Shown piece after piece: positions 22,985-30,851 of a stretch of DNA of 64,000 nt; position 1 is the first letter of the stretch; each line of letters starts with the position of its first letter. The notes under the pieces are model-generated. The model was given only the letters and a program-made list of their open reading frames with translations, was not told where the DNA came from and searched no databases. The DNA is taken from NCBI GenBank assembly GCA_045643285.1, contig JAZUKN010000039.1, positions 1-64,000 on the forward strand, given 5' to 3'. The stretch comes from UMGS1696 sp045643285 (GTDB taxonomy: Bacteria > Bacillota > Clostridia > Oscillospirales > CAG-272). The position numbers and the translations under genes were made by a program.

Positions 22985-24277
22985 TCAGTACTCTATGTCG
23001 CCGAGATCCTCAAAGTAGCCGAAATCGCTGTAATCCTTAAAGTCAACGTAGTCTTCGTAATCACCGTATTCTTCCTCAAGTCCGTACGAACCGGTGAACA
23101 TATCGGTGAAATTACTGTACAAATCGTTTGCAGTATAGCCGAGCGAACGGTAGAGAACGGTCACGACGTCTGCTCTCGGGCAGTTTGCCATGGGATCAAG
23201 CTCTTCTGTCGGGAGATCGTCGAGAAGTCCGCTGAATTCAGCCCAGTTGACGGCATCGGTGTACCACTGTTTTTCTTCTGTTTCAACGAATACGAAAGGT
23301 TTGCCGTATGCACGCCAGATGAACGTGAGAATATGTCCGTTCGTGCAGGTGGAATCCGGCGAGAACGTAGTATCGCTCGTGCCGGCGGTAATACCGTTTT
23401 CGACAGCCCACAGCACAGCTTTGTAATAGTAGTCACTTTCCTTGACGTCAGTGAACGGATTGAACATAATGTTCGGTTCCGGTTCGCCGAAAGCACGCCA
23501 AAGGAACGTTACGACCTGACCGCGCGTGCAGGTGGAGTCGGGAGAGAATCTTGTTTCACTCGTGCCTGTGGTGATGCCGTTGTCAAGCGCCCACATAACT
23601 GCGTCGTGGTAGTAGTCTTCGTATTCGACGTCCTCGAACGGGTTGACTGACATATACTCAGTGGTCATGCCGGCTTTTGTGAATTCCTCAAGGGAGTAAA
23701 TGGCATATAAGTTACCGGAATCCTTAAAGAGATCCCACGTCAGAGCCTTGCCGTCCTCCGAAACAGATGATGCATTGGTTTCAAGCGGAGCGAACGGGAA
23801 CTCAATCGTGATCATATCATATCCGCCTACGGATTCGAACATTTCACGGCCTGCTTCCATTTCTTCCTCAGATCTTTCCGGAGCAGGGAGATGCATAATG
23901 ACTTTGTCTTTTTCAACATAGAATATGGGAGTTTCAGCGATAGACGCCAACGCATCAGCGCCCGACAAACCTTCCACTTTTTCGTCGATGTCCTCTGTCA
24001 GGTGAAGAATGTAGCCTTCAAACCCGTCTTCGCTGTATTCTTCAAAGGTGAAGCCGAGCTCTTCGTATGCTTTTATGCTTTCTTCATCGAAAAGGGTGTA
24101 TGTCTCGCCCGTCGTGGGATCGGTAGCCGATTCCTTGTGCATGGCGAGGAGCAGTGTTGAGTCAAGAGTTCCGTCTGCGTTGAATTTCATCGTGCCGTGG
24201 TATCTGGCACAGCCGGAAAGCAGGAACATCATTGCGATCATAACGACCGCGAGAACAAGGGACAGTGCTTTTTTCAT
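22985..24277 (-). CDS. SLH-domain lipoprotein with an LppM-like N-terminal domain
   Basis: This 430-residue protein has a lipobox LSGC (Cys23). Residues 24-200 resemble the LppM-type domain of lipoproteins ('HGTMKFNADGTLDSTLLLAM'). Three S-layer homology repeats follow: 'VEYEDYYHDAVMWALDNGIT', 'VKESDYYYKAVLWAVENGIT' and a third, diverged 'KQWYTDAVNWAEFSGLL'. SLH repeats bind pyruvylated cell-wall polymers, so the protein could bridge membrane and wall. It ends in an Asp/Glu/Tyr-rich tail of about 45 residues. Having both a lipid anchor and SLH repeats is unusual, as SLH proteins are normally secreted freely. ATG 24277 follows GGAGG. Confidence 0.85.
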   Translation of the reverse strand: MKKALSLVLAVVMIAMMFLLSGCARYHGTMKFNADGTLDSTLLLAMHKESATDPTTGETYTLFDEESIKAYEELGFTFEEYSEDGFEGYILHLTEDIDEKVEGLSGADALASIAETPIFYVEKDKVIMHLPAPERSEEEMEAGREMFESVGGYDMITIEFPFAPLETNASSVSEDGKALTWDLFKDSGNLYAIYSLEEFTKAGMTTEYMSVNPFEDVEYEDYYHDAVMWALDNGITTGTSETRFSPDSTCTRGQVVTFLWRAFGEPEPNIMFNPFTDVKESDYYYKAVLWAVENGITAGTSDTTFSPDSTCTNGHILTFIWRAYGKPFVFVETEEKQWYTDAVNWAEFSGLLDDLPTEELDPMANCPRADVVTVLYRSLGYTANDLYSNFTDMFTGSYGLEEEYGDYEDYVDFKDYSDFGYFEDLGDIEY

Positions 24278-24590
24278 GGTTTTTCCTCCTGAAAAAAAGA
24301 ATTATAGATAATCCGCCGGCAGAAGCGGACGCATAAAAGCGTGAACTCCGACCGTCGACAAACAAACCTTGCATAACAGGTGTATAAATACACATTTTGC
24401 CTGATCAAGACTCAAGAACAATATCCAGGCAATATTGTGTATGACAATACCGTTAAGAGGCGAGTTGACACCTGTCATAAACATTATTCAGTTTGTTTTG
24501 TATATTTAGTTTACAACAGTTTGCCAAAAATTGCAATAGGTTTTATGAAAAAAGTGAAAAAATTTTTGGGTGGCAGAAAAGAATGAAGTT
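24278..24590. other. Gene-free stretch upstream of the SLH lipoprotein gene
   Basis: I find no credible gene. It holds the SD and probable promoter region of the minus-strand SLH gene and small palindromes such as GTGTATaaATACAC (near 24391), but no promoter I can place with confidence. Confidence 0.5.
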
Positions 24591-24729
24591 GTGCCTAAAG
24601 GCACAGTGAAGTTTCGGCTTCGCCGAAATGGTGTGATGTGTTCCGCACACGCCCGCAGGCTCTTAACTCGCTAAAGACGAACTTCACACACGAAGTGCGC
24701 TTCACGTTTCACGAAGTGGAACACATCAC
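24591..24729. repeat. Palindrome cluster B beside the tRNA genes
   Basis: GTGCCTaaAGGCAC (24591-24604) and TTTCGGC-ttc-GCCGAAA (24612-24628) are followed by a 12-bp inverted repeat GTGATGTGTTCC (24633-24644) / GGAACACATCAC (24718-24729). The repeat encloses further ACTTCAC/GAAGTG palindromes. Style matches the mosaic family (short arms, 2-3 nt loops) but the backbone blocks are not shared. Confidence 0.65.
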
Positions 24730-24730
24730 A

Positions 24731-24765
24731 AAAAAAGAACCGTAACAGAGTTACAGTTCTTTTTT
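24731..24765 (-). terminator. Terminator of the tRNA cluster
   Basis: AAAGAAC plus GTAA pairs with TTAC plus GTTCTTT; a T-run follows on the minus strand (AAAAAAA at 24730-24736). Confidence 0.85.
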
Positions 24766-24770
24766 GCTTC

Positions 24771-24842
24771 TGACCCGAGGGAGAATCGAACTCCCGTTAC
24801 TGCCGTGAAAGGGCGGTGTCTTAGCCTCTTGACCATCGGGCC
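24771..24842 (-). tRNA. tRNA-Glu (anticodon TTC)
   Basis: The minus strand folds as a 72-nt cloverleaf: acceptor GGCCCGA/TCGGGTC, D arm with GGTCAAGAGGCTAAGAC, anticodon loop CTTTCAC, T arm GGGAGTTCGATTCTCCC. The anticodon stem has one C-A mismatch, as in some other clostridial tRNA-Glu. No CCA is encoded. Confidence 0.95.
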
Positions 24843-24869
24843 GAAAATGACCTGTCCGTTCGGGTAAAG

Positions 24870-24941
24870 TGACCCGAGGGGGAATCGAACCCCCGTTACT
24901 GCCGTGAAAGGGCGGTGTCTTAACCGCTTGACCATCGGGCC
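24870..24941 (-). tRNA. tRNA-Glu (anticodon TTC), second copy
   Basis: Nearly identical to the first copy, with T stem GGGGG/CCCCC and D arm GGTCAAGCGGTTAAGAC. No CCA is encoded. It is flanked by a 15-bp imperfect inverted repeat (24845-24859 and 24950-24964). Confidence 0.95.
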
Positions 24942-24965
24942 GAACACTCACGGACAAGTCATTTA

Positions 24966-25042
24966 TGGTAGCGGAAGTTGGACTTGAACCCACGACCTAC
25001 CGGGTATGAACCGGTTGCTCTAGCCAACTGAGCTATTCCGCC
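24966..25042 (-). tRNA. tRNA-Met (anticodon CAT, elongator type)
   Basis: Acceptor GGCGGAA/TTCCGCT, anticodon stem ACCGG/CCGGT with loop TTCATAC, T arm GTGGGTTCAAGTCCAAC, and an encoded CCA. The paired first acceptor position (G-U) supports an elongator rather than an initiator tRNA. It is the first gene of the minus-strand cluster. Confidence 0.93.
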
Positions 25043-25183
25043 ATTTGTTCCAGTTGCGAAAGGAGCATCTCCACTTCTGCAACAGCGATATTATATCATA
25101 TGCCACGCACCTTTGTCAACACCTTTTTCATATTTTTTCCGAAATATCGGAGAATTATTTCGCTGCGGTCATGTTTTATTCTA

Positions 25184-25212
25184 TTGACAAAACCACCTCG
25201 ATTCGGTATAAT
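25184..25212 (+). promoter_or_regulatory. Perfect-consensus sigma-A promoter
   Basis: TTGACA (25184-25189), 17-bp spacer, TATAAT (25207-25212), 51 nt before the dehydrogenase start. Confidence 0.88.
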
Positions 25213-25262
25213 TGGATTATACGGTAAAAACAAAAACAAATTACATAAACCGGAGGTTTATT

Positions 25263-26324
25263 ATGGCACTCAGAGTTGGTATTATCGGTAACGGCGGTAT
25301 CGCAAACTGCCACATCCACGGCTACAAGGAACTCGGCGACAGAGTAAATGTGGTTGCCTGCTGTGATATAGTCGAAGAAAAGGCGGCGGATTTTGCAAAG
25401 AGATACGACATCCCCCACTACTACACAAGCGCAGAAGAAATGTGCAAAAAGGAAAACCTTGACCTCGTTTCCGTATGCGTATGGAACAGCGCACACAAGG
25501 AATGCACGATCACCGCGCTCAACGCCGGTTGCAACGTCCTCTGCGAAAAGCCGATGGCTCTTAACGCAAAGGAAGCCGAAGAAATGAAGGCAGCAGCAGT
25601 CAAGAACGGCAAGCTCCTTATGGTAGGTTTCGTTCGCCGTTACGGTTCCGACGCCGAAAAGGCACTTCAGCTCATCAATCAGGGTTACCTCGGTGAAACA
25701 TACTTCGCAAAGGCATCCTATCTCCGTCGCTGCGGATTCCCGGGCGGCTGGTTCGGTGACAAGTCCCGTTCCGGCGGCGGCCCGCTGATCGACCTCGGTG
25801 TACACGTGATAGACCTCACGAGATACCTCATGGGATGCCCGAAGCCCGTTACGGTATTCGGCGCAACATTCGACAAGATCGGTGCGAGAAGCAACGTCAA
25901 ATCTGACTGCTACCAGTCCGAGACACAGGTCGAAGAACCTATCTTCACTGTTGAAGACCTTGCAACGGCTATGATCCGCTTCGACAACGGCGCAGTTCTC
26001 TATGTGGAAGCAAGCTTCAACCTCAACTGCGGCAAGGGCTCGGGTGACATCGAGCTGTTCGGCGACAAGGCAGGACTTACGCTCACACCGTTCGAGCTTC
26101 ACACCGAATGTGACAACTCCATCGCAGACATCACGTTCGCGGATGCTCCGTACTTTGATTTCCAGAGAGACTTCGACCGCGAGATCAAGCATTTCTGCGA
26201 CTGCGCTGAGGGCAAGGCAGAAAAGTGCAAGGCAACGGCTGACGACGGCGTCGTTCTCATGAAGATACTCGACGCAGTTTACGAATCCGCAAAGACCGGC
26301 AAGTCCGTTGACATTCAGTGGTAA
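25263..26324 (+). CDS. Gfo/Idh/MocA-family NAD(P)-dependent oxidoreductase
   Basis: This 353-residue protein has an N-terminal Rossmann fold 'VGIIGNGGIANCHIHGY', the family's 'CEKPMALN' motif (Lys of the EKP triad) and the C-terminal alpha/beta domain with 'GGGPLIDLGVHVIDLTRYLM' (catalytic Asp and His). Such enzymes oxidise sugars or inositols with NAD(P). The substrate is unknown. The ATG at 25263 follows CGGAGG; an upstream ATG in frame has no SD. It is monocistronic, with a perfect promoter and a strong terminator, and its codon use suggests high expression. Confidence 0.92.
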   Translation: MALRVGIIGNGGIANCHIHGYKELGDRVNVVACCDIVEEKAADFAKRYDIPHYYTSAEEMCKKENLDLVSVCVWNSAHKECTITALNAGCNVLCEKPMALNAKEAEEMKAAAVKNGKLLMVGFVRRYGSDAEKALQLINQGYLGETYFAKASYLRRCGFPGGWFGDKSRSGGGPLIDLGVHVIDLTRYLMGCPKPVTVFGATFDKIGARSNVKSDCYQSETQVEEPIFTVEDLATAMIRFDNGAVLYVEASFNLNCGKGSGDIELFGDKAGLTLTPFELHTECDNSIADITFADAPYFDFQRDFDREIKHFCDCAEGKAEKCKATADDGVVLMKILDAVYESAKTGKSVDIQW

Positions 26325-26331
26325 AAAACAG

Positions 26332-26373
26332 AAAAATCAGTCCGTGTGGGTGACCATGCGGACTGATTTTTTC
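26332..26373 (+). terminator. Rho-independent terminator
   Basis: AAAAATCAGTCCG pairs with CGGACTGATTTTT; the T-run is included. Confidence 0.88.
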
Positions 26374-26439
26374 TTTTGGAAAAGAAAAGGGAAACACGAA
26401 GTGGTTTCATATTCTTCTTTTGTCATGTTCGCTTGTACG

Positions 26440-26790
26440 ATTATTCGCTTACAAACGGGAATTTATTCCAAACCGTACGTTGGGCGGTGTTTTTGTCCTG
26501 CTTGTTTACAAGCGGTTCGTTTACGAACGGGCGGACAGGCGGACATTTGTCCAAACCTAACGTTTGGCATCGGATTTGTCCTGCTTGTTTACAAGCGGGC
26601 GGACGGCTGCACTACCGATTTCACTCCGTGAACTCGGTTTGTGCGCCCCACGCGCAGTGGCAATATAACAAATTGAAAACACGAAGTGTTTTCTTCCTTT
26701 TGCCGATGTTAGGTTAGTACAAATTCGGCGGCGGGAGTAACCCCCCCGCCCTACGCTATAAAGAGGTGTGGTGCCATGCAAAGATGAGTA
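26440..26790. repeat. Mosaic palindrome repeat, copy D (direct orientation)
   Basis: No gene is seen here. Modules: GCTTGTttACAAGC twice (26500-26513 and 26583-26596), GTTCGTttACGAAC (26515-26528), CCAAAC-ctaac-GTTTGG (26551-26567), ACCGATTTCAC-tcc-GTGAACTCGGT with one mismatch (26614-26637), CCACGCGCAGTGG (26648-26660), GAAAACAC-gaa-GTGTTTTC (26675-26693). The 3' backbone 'GGCGGCGGGAGTAAC' and 'AGAGGTGTGGTGCCATGCAA' is shared with copies A, E and F. Confidence 0.8.
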
Positions 26791-26794
26791 GTGC

Positions 26795-27286
26795 TCACGC
26801 CTTTTTCCCCTCAAACCCTGATATGAACCCCGTCACGTCCGACGAGCAGAGATCTCCTCCGATCACTTTTCCCTTATACGTTATCACGTTCGCCATGACC
26901 GTGCCTTTATACCCGTCGTAATTCGTCACTCGGAACGTGTAGCGAGTCACGTCGCGTCCTCTGTATTTCGTGAGATCAAGCCCCTGACTCCGCTGTAACT
27001 CGTTGTAAGCGTTCATCACCTTGTCAAACTCGGCAGGTATGTTTATCGTCACTTCCTCAAGCGGATTCTCTTCGACCTCCCAGCCGAACTGCGCGAGAAA
27101 ATCCACCGCGTCAGCCGCAGTCTTCACCTTGTCGTAGGTGTATTTCTCCGCCTGCGCCGCCACAGCTTTTGTCGAAACCGGACGGTACTCCGGCACCGCA
27201 AGCACGATCGCGCAAAGTATCGCCACCGACACCGCGATCACCCCGAAAAACTTTAGCGTATTCGCCCGTACTGTACAAACAAACAT
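26795..27286 (-). CDS. DUF4830 membrane-anchored protein
   Basis: This 163-residue protein has an N-terminal signal anchor (about residues 11-31, LKFFGVIAVSVAILCAIVLA). An extracytoplasmic domain follows with 'DFLAQFGWEVEENPLEEVTI', 'NELQRSQGLDLTKYRGRDV' and 'GKVIGGDLCSSDVTGF'. These match the DUF4830 pattern of spore-forming Clostridia (GWEV..P, YN.LQ..QG.DL, GGD.CS). Function is unknown. It is divergent from the pyrH operon and close to copy D of the mosaic repeat, which abuts its 3' end. Confidence 0.8.
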   Translation of the reverse strand: MFVCTVRANTLKFFGVIAVSVAILCAIVLAVPEYRPVSTKAVAAQAEKYTYDKVKTAADAVDFLAQFGWEVEENPLEEVTINIPAEFDKVMNAYNELQRSQGLDLTKYRGRDVTRYTFRVTNYDGYKGTVMANVITYKGKVIGGDLCSSDVTGFISGFEGKKA

Positions 27287-27388
27287 ATTATACTCTCCCC
27301 GAAAGATAGATTACAGAACAGATATATGCGTCTCCGCCTCCGCTTATTCGCCGCTTTCGTTTTCCGCTCACTTTTTTCCGTTTTTCCC

Positions 27389-27417
27389 TTTACAAATCAT
27401 ATAAAATATAGTAGAAT
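27389..27417 (+). promoter_or_regulatory. Promoter of the pyrH-polC operon
   Basis: TTTACA (27389-27394), 17-bp spacer, TAGAAT (27412-27417), 36 nt before pyrH. Confidence 0.65.
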
Positions 27418-27452
27418 ATATTGAATTAACAAATAACGGGGGCGATAATGCC

Positions 27453-28196
27453 ATGAACAGTAAAGCAAGATTCAAAAGAGTGCTCCTCAAGCTCTCCGGA
27501 GAAGCTATTTCAAACAAAGAAACAGGTGAAATATTTGACGCCGGTATGATAGCCGAGATCGCGTCTATCGTAAAGCGTCTGACCGACGACGGAGTAGAAG
27601 TCGCTATAGTAATAGGAGCCGGCAACATCTGGCGCGGTGCTTACGGAAAAGGACTGAACCGCGCAAGAGCCGATCAAATGGGTATGCTCGGTACGATGAT
27701 AAACTCGATGAGACTTGAAGACGCGCTTGAATCGGCAGGCTGCACGGTGTCTCTCATGTCGTCGATCCCGATGCAGGGATTTGCAGAACCGTACGACTTC
27801 CGCAAGGCGCGCCGCTATCTCTCGAAAGGCAAGGTCGTCATCCTCGGCGGCGGACTCGGCACACCGTTCATCACAACAGATACGGCGGCAGTTGTCCGCG
27901 GCGGTGAGATCGGTGCAGACGTAATTCTTATGGCGAAGAACATCGACGGAATATACACCGCCGATCCGAGAAAATGCTCTGACTCAAAGAGATACAAAGT
28001 CGTATCCTACGACGAGTGCCTCGCAAAAAATCTCCGCGCGACCGACGCATCCGCTTCCGCTATTGCAAAGGATCAGGGAGTGGATATGTACGTCTTCGCG
28101 CTTGAAAATCCCGAAAACATCGTCCGCGCCGTCATGGGAGACGAGATAGGCACGCTCGTCACCTCCGACGGAAACGTAAAATCCGAACTTTATTGA
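27453..28196 (+). CDS. pyrH: UMP kinase
   Basis: This 247-residue amino-acid-kinase-fold enzyme phosphorylates UMP to UDP with ATP. It shows 'RVLLKLSGEAIS', 'GAGNIWRGAYG' and 'RATDASASAIAKDQGVDMYVF', with the GGGLGTPFITTDTAA loop, all characteristic of bacterial PyrH hexamers. It heads the operon pyrH-frr-uppS-cdsA-dxr-rseP-ispG-polC; rpsB and tsf, which often precede it, are absent upstream. SD is a weak GGGGG at 27438-27442. Confidence 0.97.
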   Translation: MNSKARFKRVLLKLSGEAISNKETGEIFDAGMIAEIASIVKRLTDDGVEVAIVIGAGNIWRGAYGKGLNRARADQMGMLGTMINSMRLEDALESAGCTVSLMSSIPMQGFAEPYDFRKARRYLSKGKVVILGGGLGTPFITTDTAAVVRGGEIGADVILMAKNIDGIYTADPRKCSDSKRYKVVSYDECLAKNLRATDASASAIAKDQGVDMYVFALENPENIVRAVMGDEIGTLVTSDGNVKSELY

Positions 28197-28225
28197 TTTT
28201 GAATAAATAAAAAGGAGAAGCGAAA

Positions 28226-28780
28226 ATGAAACTCGACACCAAAGAATTTGAAGCAAAAATGCAGAAGACCATCGAAGTCTACAAGGACAATCTTTCCGTC
28301 ATCCGCGCTGGAAGAGCAAGCACTGCAGTGTTCTCAAAAGTCACAGTCGACTACTACGGAGTACCGACATCCATTATGCAGATGGCTGAAGTAAAGGTCG
28401 CCGACCCGAAGACAGTCGTTATCATGCCATGGGACGCTTCCACACTGAAGCAAATCGAAAAAGCTATCCTCGCATCCGATGTCGGCATAACACCGATGAA
28501 CGACGGCAAGCTCCTCCGTCTCGCATTCCCTCAGCTCACAGAGGAAAGACGTAAAGAGATCACGAAAAACATCGCAAAGATGAGTGAAGAGACAAAAGTC
28601 GCTATCCGCAACATCCGCCGCGACGCAAATGACAAGTCCAAAGCCATGAAGAAGAACAGCGAAATGACCGAGGACGAACAGAAAGCGTCCGACAAGGCTA
28701 TGCAGGATCTCACCGACAAGTTCATCAAGGAAGTCGACACGATCACTGAAGCAAAGAACAAGGAAATCATGGCAATATAA
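28226..28780 (+). CDS. frr: Ribosome recycling factor
   Basis: This 184-residue protein shows the RRF coiled-coil domain with 'VIRAGRASTAVFSKVTVDYY' and 'TPMNDGKLLRLAFPQLTEER' and the C-terminal 'KITEDE'-like 'NSEMTEDEQKASDKAMQDLT'. With EF-G it splits post-termination ribosomes. It lies 29 nt after pyrH with an AAGGAG SD. Length is normal for the family (about 185). Confidence 0.97.
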   Translation: MKLDTKEFEAKMQKTIEVYKDNLSVIRAGRASTAVFSKVTVDYYGVPTSIMQMAEVKVADPKTVVIMPWDASTLKQIEKAILASDVGITPMNDGKLLRLAFPQLTEERRKEITKNIAKMSEETKVAIRNIRRDANDKSKAMKKNSEMTEDEQKASDKAMQDLTDKFIKEVDTITEAKNKEIMAI

Positions 28781-28784
28781 GTAT

Positions 28785-28805
28785 CAAACAACTTAATGTT
28801 GTTTG
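28785..28805 (+). other. Stem-loop between frr and uppS
   Basis: CAAACAAC (28785-28792) pairs with GTTGTTTG (28798-28805). No T-run follows, so it may protect the 3' end of frr mRNA rather than terminate. Confidence 0.5.
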
Positions 28806-28890
28806 AAGTTAAGTGTTCCGCTGCGCTCGGTTTTTCAGCCGGGCGCATATTTGCATATTATCATTAAAGATATTCACGCGAGGTACTTAT

Positions 28891-29604
28891 ATGGATTTAA
28901 TCGACACTCTTCCCATTCCGACTCTCGTTGAAAAAAGCGGACTCAGGCACATCGCGTTCATCATGGACGGAAACGGACGCTGGGCAAAAGCAAAAGGTCA
29001 GCCGAGAGAATTCGGTCATAAAGTCGGAGCGGAATCGTTCCGCACTGTAGTGAAATACTGCCGAAAGATCGGCATACAGTGCGGAACGGTCTACGCGTTC
29101 TCGACCGAGAACATCAAACGCCCCGCGCGCGAGGTCGAGGCAATTTTTAATCTGCTTTTCAAATACATAGAAGAAGCCGACGAAGAAAAGGACATCGAAT
29201 TCCGCTTCATCGGCGACCCTGCCGCCCTCGGCAAAAAGATAGGCGAGCGCACAAAATGGCTCGAAGACCGCACTCGCGGCAGAAAAATAAGGCTCAATAT
29301 CGCGTTCAACTACGGCGGACGGGCGGAGATCGTCCACGCGGTACAAGAGCTGATCAAAGACGGCAAGACAGACGTGACCGAAGACGATATTTCGGCTCGC
29401 CTCTACACCGCAGGATGCCCCGATCCCGATCTGATCGTCCGTACCGGTAACGAACAGCGGATCTCGAACTTTCTCCTGTGGCAGTGCGCGTACGCCGAGT
29501 TTTACTATTCCCCGAAGATGTGGCCCGATTTCACCCCCGAAGACGTCGACGACGCGGTAAGAGACTTCGCACGCCGGACAAGAAGATTCGGAAGCGCAGA
29601 GTAA
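28891..29604 (+). CDS. uppS: Isoprenyl transferase (undecaprenyl diphosphate synthase)
   Basis: This 237-residue cytoplasmic enzyme extends farnesyl diphosphate with isopentenyl diphosphate to the C55 carrier used for wall synthesis. 'HIAFIMDGNGRWAKAKG' (catalytic Asp), 'GTVYAFSTENIKRP' and 'RTGNEQRISNFLLWQ' are the cis-prenyltransferase signatures. The start at ATG 28891 (MDLIDTLPIP) has GAGGT upstream; an earlier in-frame start lies in the non-coding leader. It precedes cdsA, but copy E of the mosaic repeat separates the two by 410 nt. Confidence 0.96.
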   Translation: MDLIDTLPIPTLVEKSGLRHIAFIMDGNGRWAKAKGQPREFGHKVGAESFRTVVKYCRKIGIQCGTVYAFSTENIKRPAREVEAIFNLLFKYIEEADEEKDIEFRFIGDPAALGKKIGERTKWLEDRTRGRKIRLNIAFNYGGRAEIVHAVQELIKDGKTDVTEDDISARLYTAGCPDPDLIVRTGNEQRISNFLLWQCAYAEFYYSPKMWPDFTPEDVDDAVRDFARRTRRFGSAE

Positions 29605-29628
29605 GAAGTAGACAAAGTGAACGAAAGT

Positions 29629-29985
29629 CTTGCAGTTGTTTTGTAACAAAGGGGTCCTTAGGGGGAATTGACGAAGTCCTTCCCCCTAAGCGCGGTGATT
29701 GACAAGAGCGTCGCGGTACGCTCTTGTCCGCCCCACGCGCAGTGGAAAAGAATAAATTGAAAACGTCCCCGACGTTTTCTTCCTTACAACAATCCTTCCG
29801 TCACGGCAAGCCGTGCCACCTCCCTTTACACAAGGGAGGCAGATTTCAGACCCTCGTTTGGTTTGAAGCCATGAGGTTTGCGCGGATTCCGCGGGAGGGG
29901 GAACCCCCCGCTCTACGGTGGAAAATGACATTTCGTGCGTAGCCGTGAGGTTCGTGCAAAACCGCGGAATAATTGAAAATAAAGT
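29629..29985. repeat. Mosaic palindrome repeat, copy E, inside the uppS-cdsA gap
   Basis: The 410-nt gap has no gene. Modules: CTTAGGGGGAA/TTCCCCCTAAG (29657-29690), GACAAGAGCGT-cgcggt-ACGCTCTTGTC (29701-29728), CCACGCGCAGTGG (29733-29745), GAAAACGTC-ccc-GACGTTTTC (29759-29779), CACGGCaaGCCGTG (29802-29815), CCTCCCTT/AAGGGAGG (29819-29839), GCGGG..CCCCGC (29890-29911). Backbone 'TTTTGTAACAAAGGGG' and 'TTCGTGCGTAGCCGTGAGG' match the other copies. Confidence 0.8.
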
Positions 29986-30014
29986 AAATTTTGAAATAAT
30001 AATCAGAGGTCGTT

Positions 30015-30842
30015 ATGTTAAAAAGAACCATTACAGCCGTCGTTCTTGCGGCTGTCTTCATCCCCGTCGTGATATTCTCGGGTACTGTCGCTTTCCCTAT
30101 CGTCATGGCAGTCCTGTCCGTAGTCGCGGCGTATGAAATGCTCGCGTGCGTCGGACTCGGGAAAAACGCGGCTGTGTCCGTACCGTCGTACATTTTCGCG
30201 GCAGCCGCACCGTTTGTACCGTACTTCTGCGGCACAGCGGCGAAAGACATCCTCTTCGCGTCTGCGGTAGTATTCCTCGTCGTGATCTTTGCCGTGACGG
30301 TCTTCTCGCGCGGCAAGCTCGACTACACCCTCTCCGCATCCGCGTTCACGGGAATTTTCTATATCGCTCTCGCGTTCGCGTCGATTGTTCTTCTAAGAGG
30401 CGAAGGACAGTTCCTCTGGCTGCTCGTCTTTATCGGACCGTGGCTCAGCGATATTTTCGCGTACCTCGTCGGGCGGCTTCTCGGAAAACACAAGCTCATC
30501 CCCGAAGTCTCGCCTAAAAAGACAGTCGAAGGCTCAGTCGGCGGAATCGTCTTTGCGTCCGCCGGATTCGTGCTGTACGCATTCCTCGTGAAAACGTTCT
30601 TTGATACCTCGCTCACGCCGAACTATATAGTATTAGCCGTCTCAGGCGCAGTCGTCTCGGTCATTTCTCAGATCGGCGACCTGTCCGCGTCCGTCATCAA
30701 GCGCCGCTTCGGTGTAAAGGACTACGGCTGGCTCTTCCCGGGACACGGCGGAGTAATGGATCGCTTCGACAGCGTTCTGCTGACGGCTCCGATAATCTAC
30801 ATCATCTCTCAGATACCGCCGCTCGGCGGACTGCTGATTTAA
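30015..30842 (+). CDS. cdsA: Phosphatidate cytidylyltransferase
   Basis: This 275-residue membrane enzyme makes CDP-diacylglycerol from phosphatidate and CTP. It has about eight transmembrane helices and the CdsA signature 'SASVIKRRFGVKDYGWLFPG' followed by 'HGGVMDRFDS', with the conserved 'SDIFAYLVGRLLGKHKL' and 'SPKKTVEGSVGG'. It supplies the phospholipid branch in an operon that otherwise supplies isoprenoids. The ATG at 30015 follows AGAGG. Confidence 0.96.
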   Translation: MLKRTITAVVLAAVFIPVVIFSGTVAFPIVMAVLSVVAAYEMLACVGLGKNAAVSVPSYIFAAAAPFVPYFCGTAAKDILFASAVVFLVVIFAVTVFSRGKLDYTLSASAFTGIFYIALAFASIVLLRGEGQFLWLLVFIGPWLSDIFAYLVGRLLGKHKLIPEVSPKKTVEGSVGGIVFASAGFVLYAFLVKTFFDTSLTPNYIVLAVSGAVVSVISQIGDLSASVIKRRFGVKDYGWLFPGHGGVMDRFDSVLLTAPIIYIISQIPPLGGLLI

Positions 30843-30851
30843 GGAATCACT

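Noticed and set aside
24726..24993. Small minus-strand frames over the tRNA genes
   Set aside because: They are read-through of two near-identical tRNA-Glu sequences and give repetitive meaningless peptides.
25176..26192. A 338-codon minus-strand frame opposite the Gfo/Idh/MocA gene
   Set aside because: The composition is unlike a protein family, and the plus-strand gene has full motifs, a promoter and an SD.
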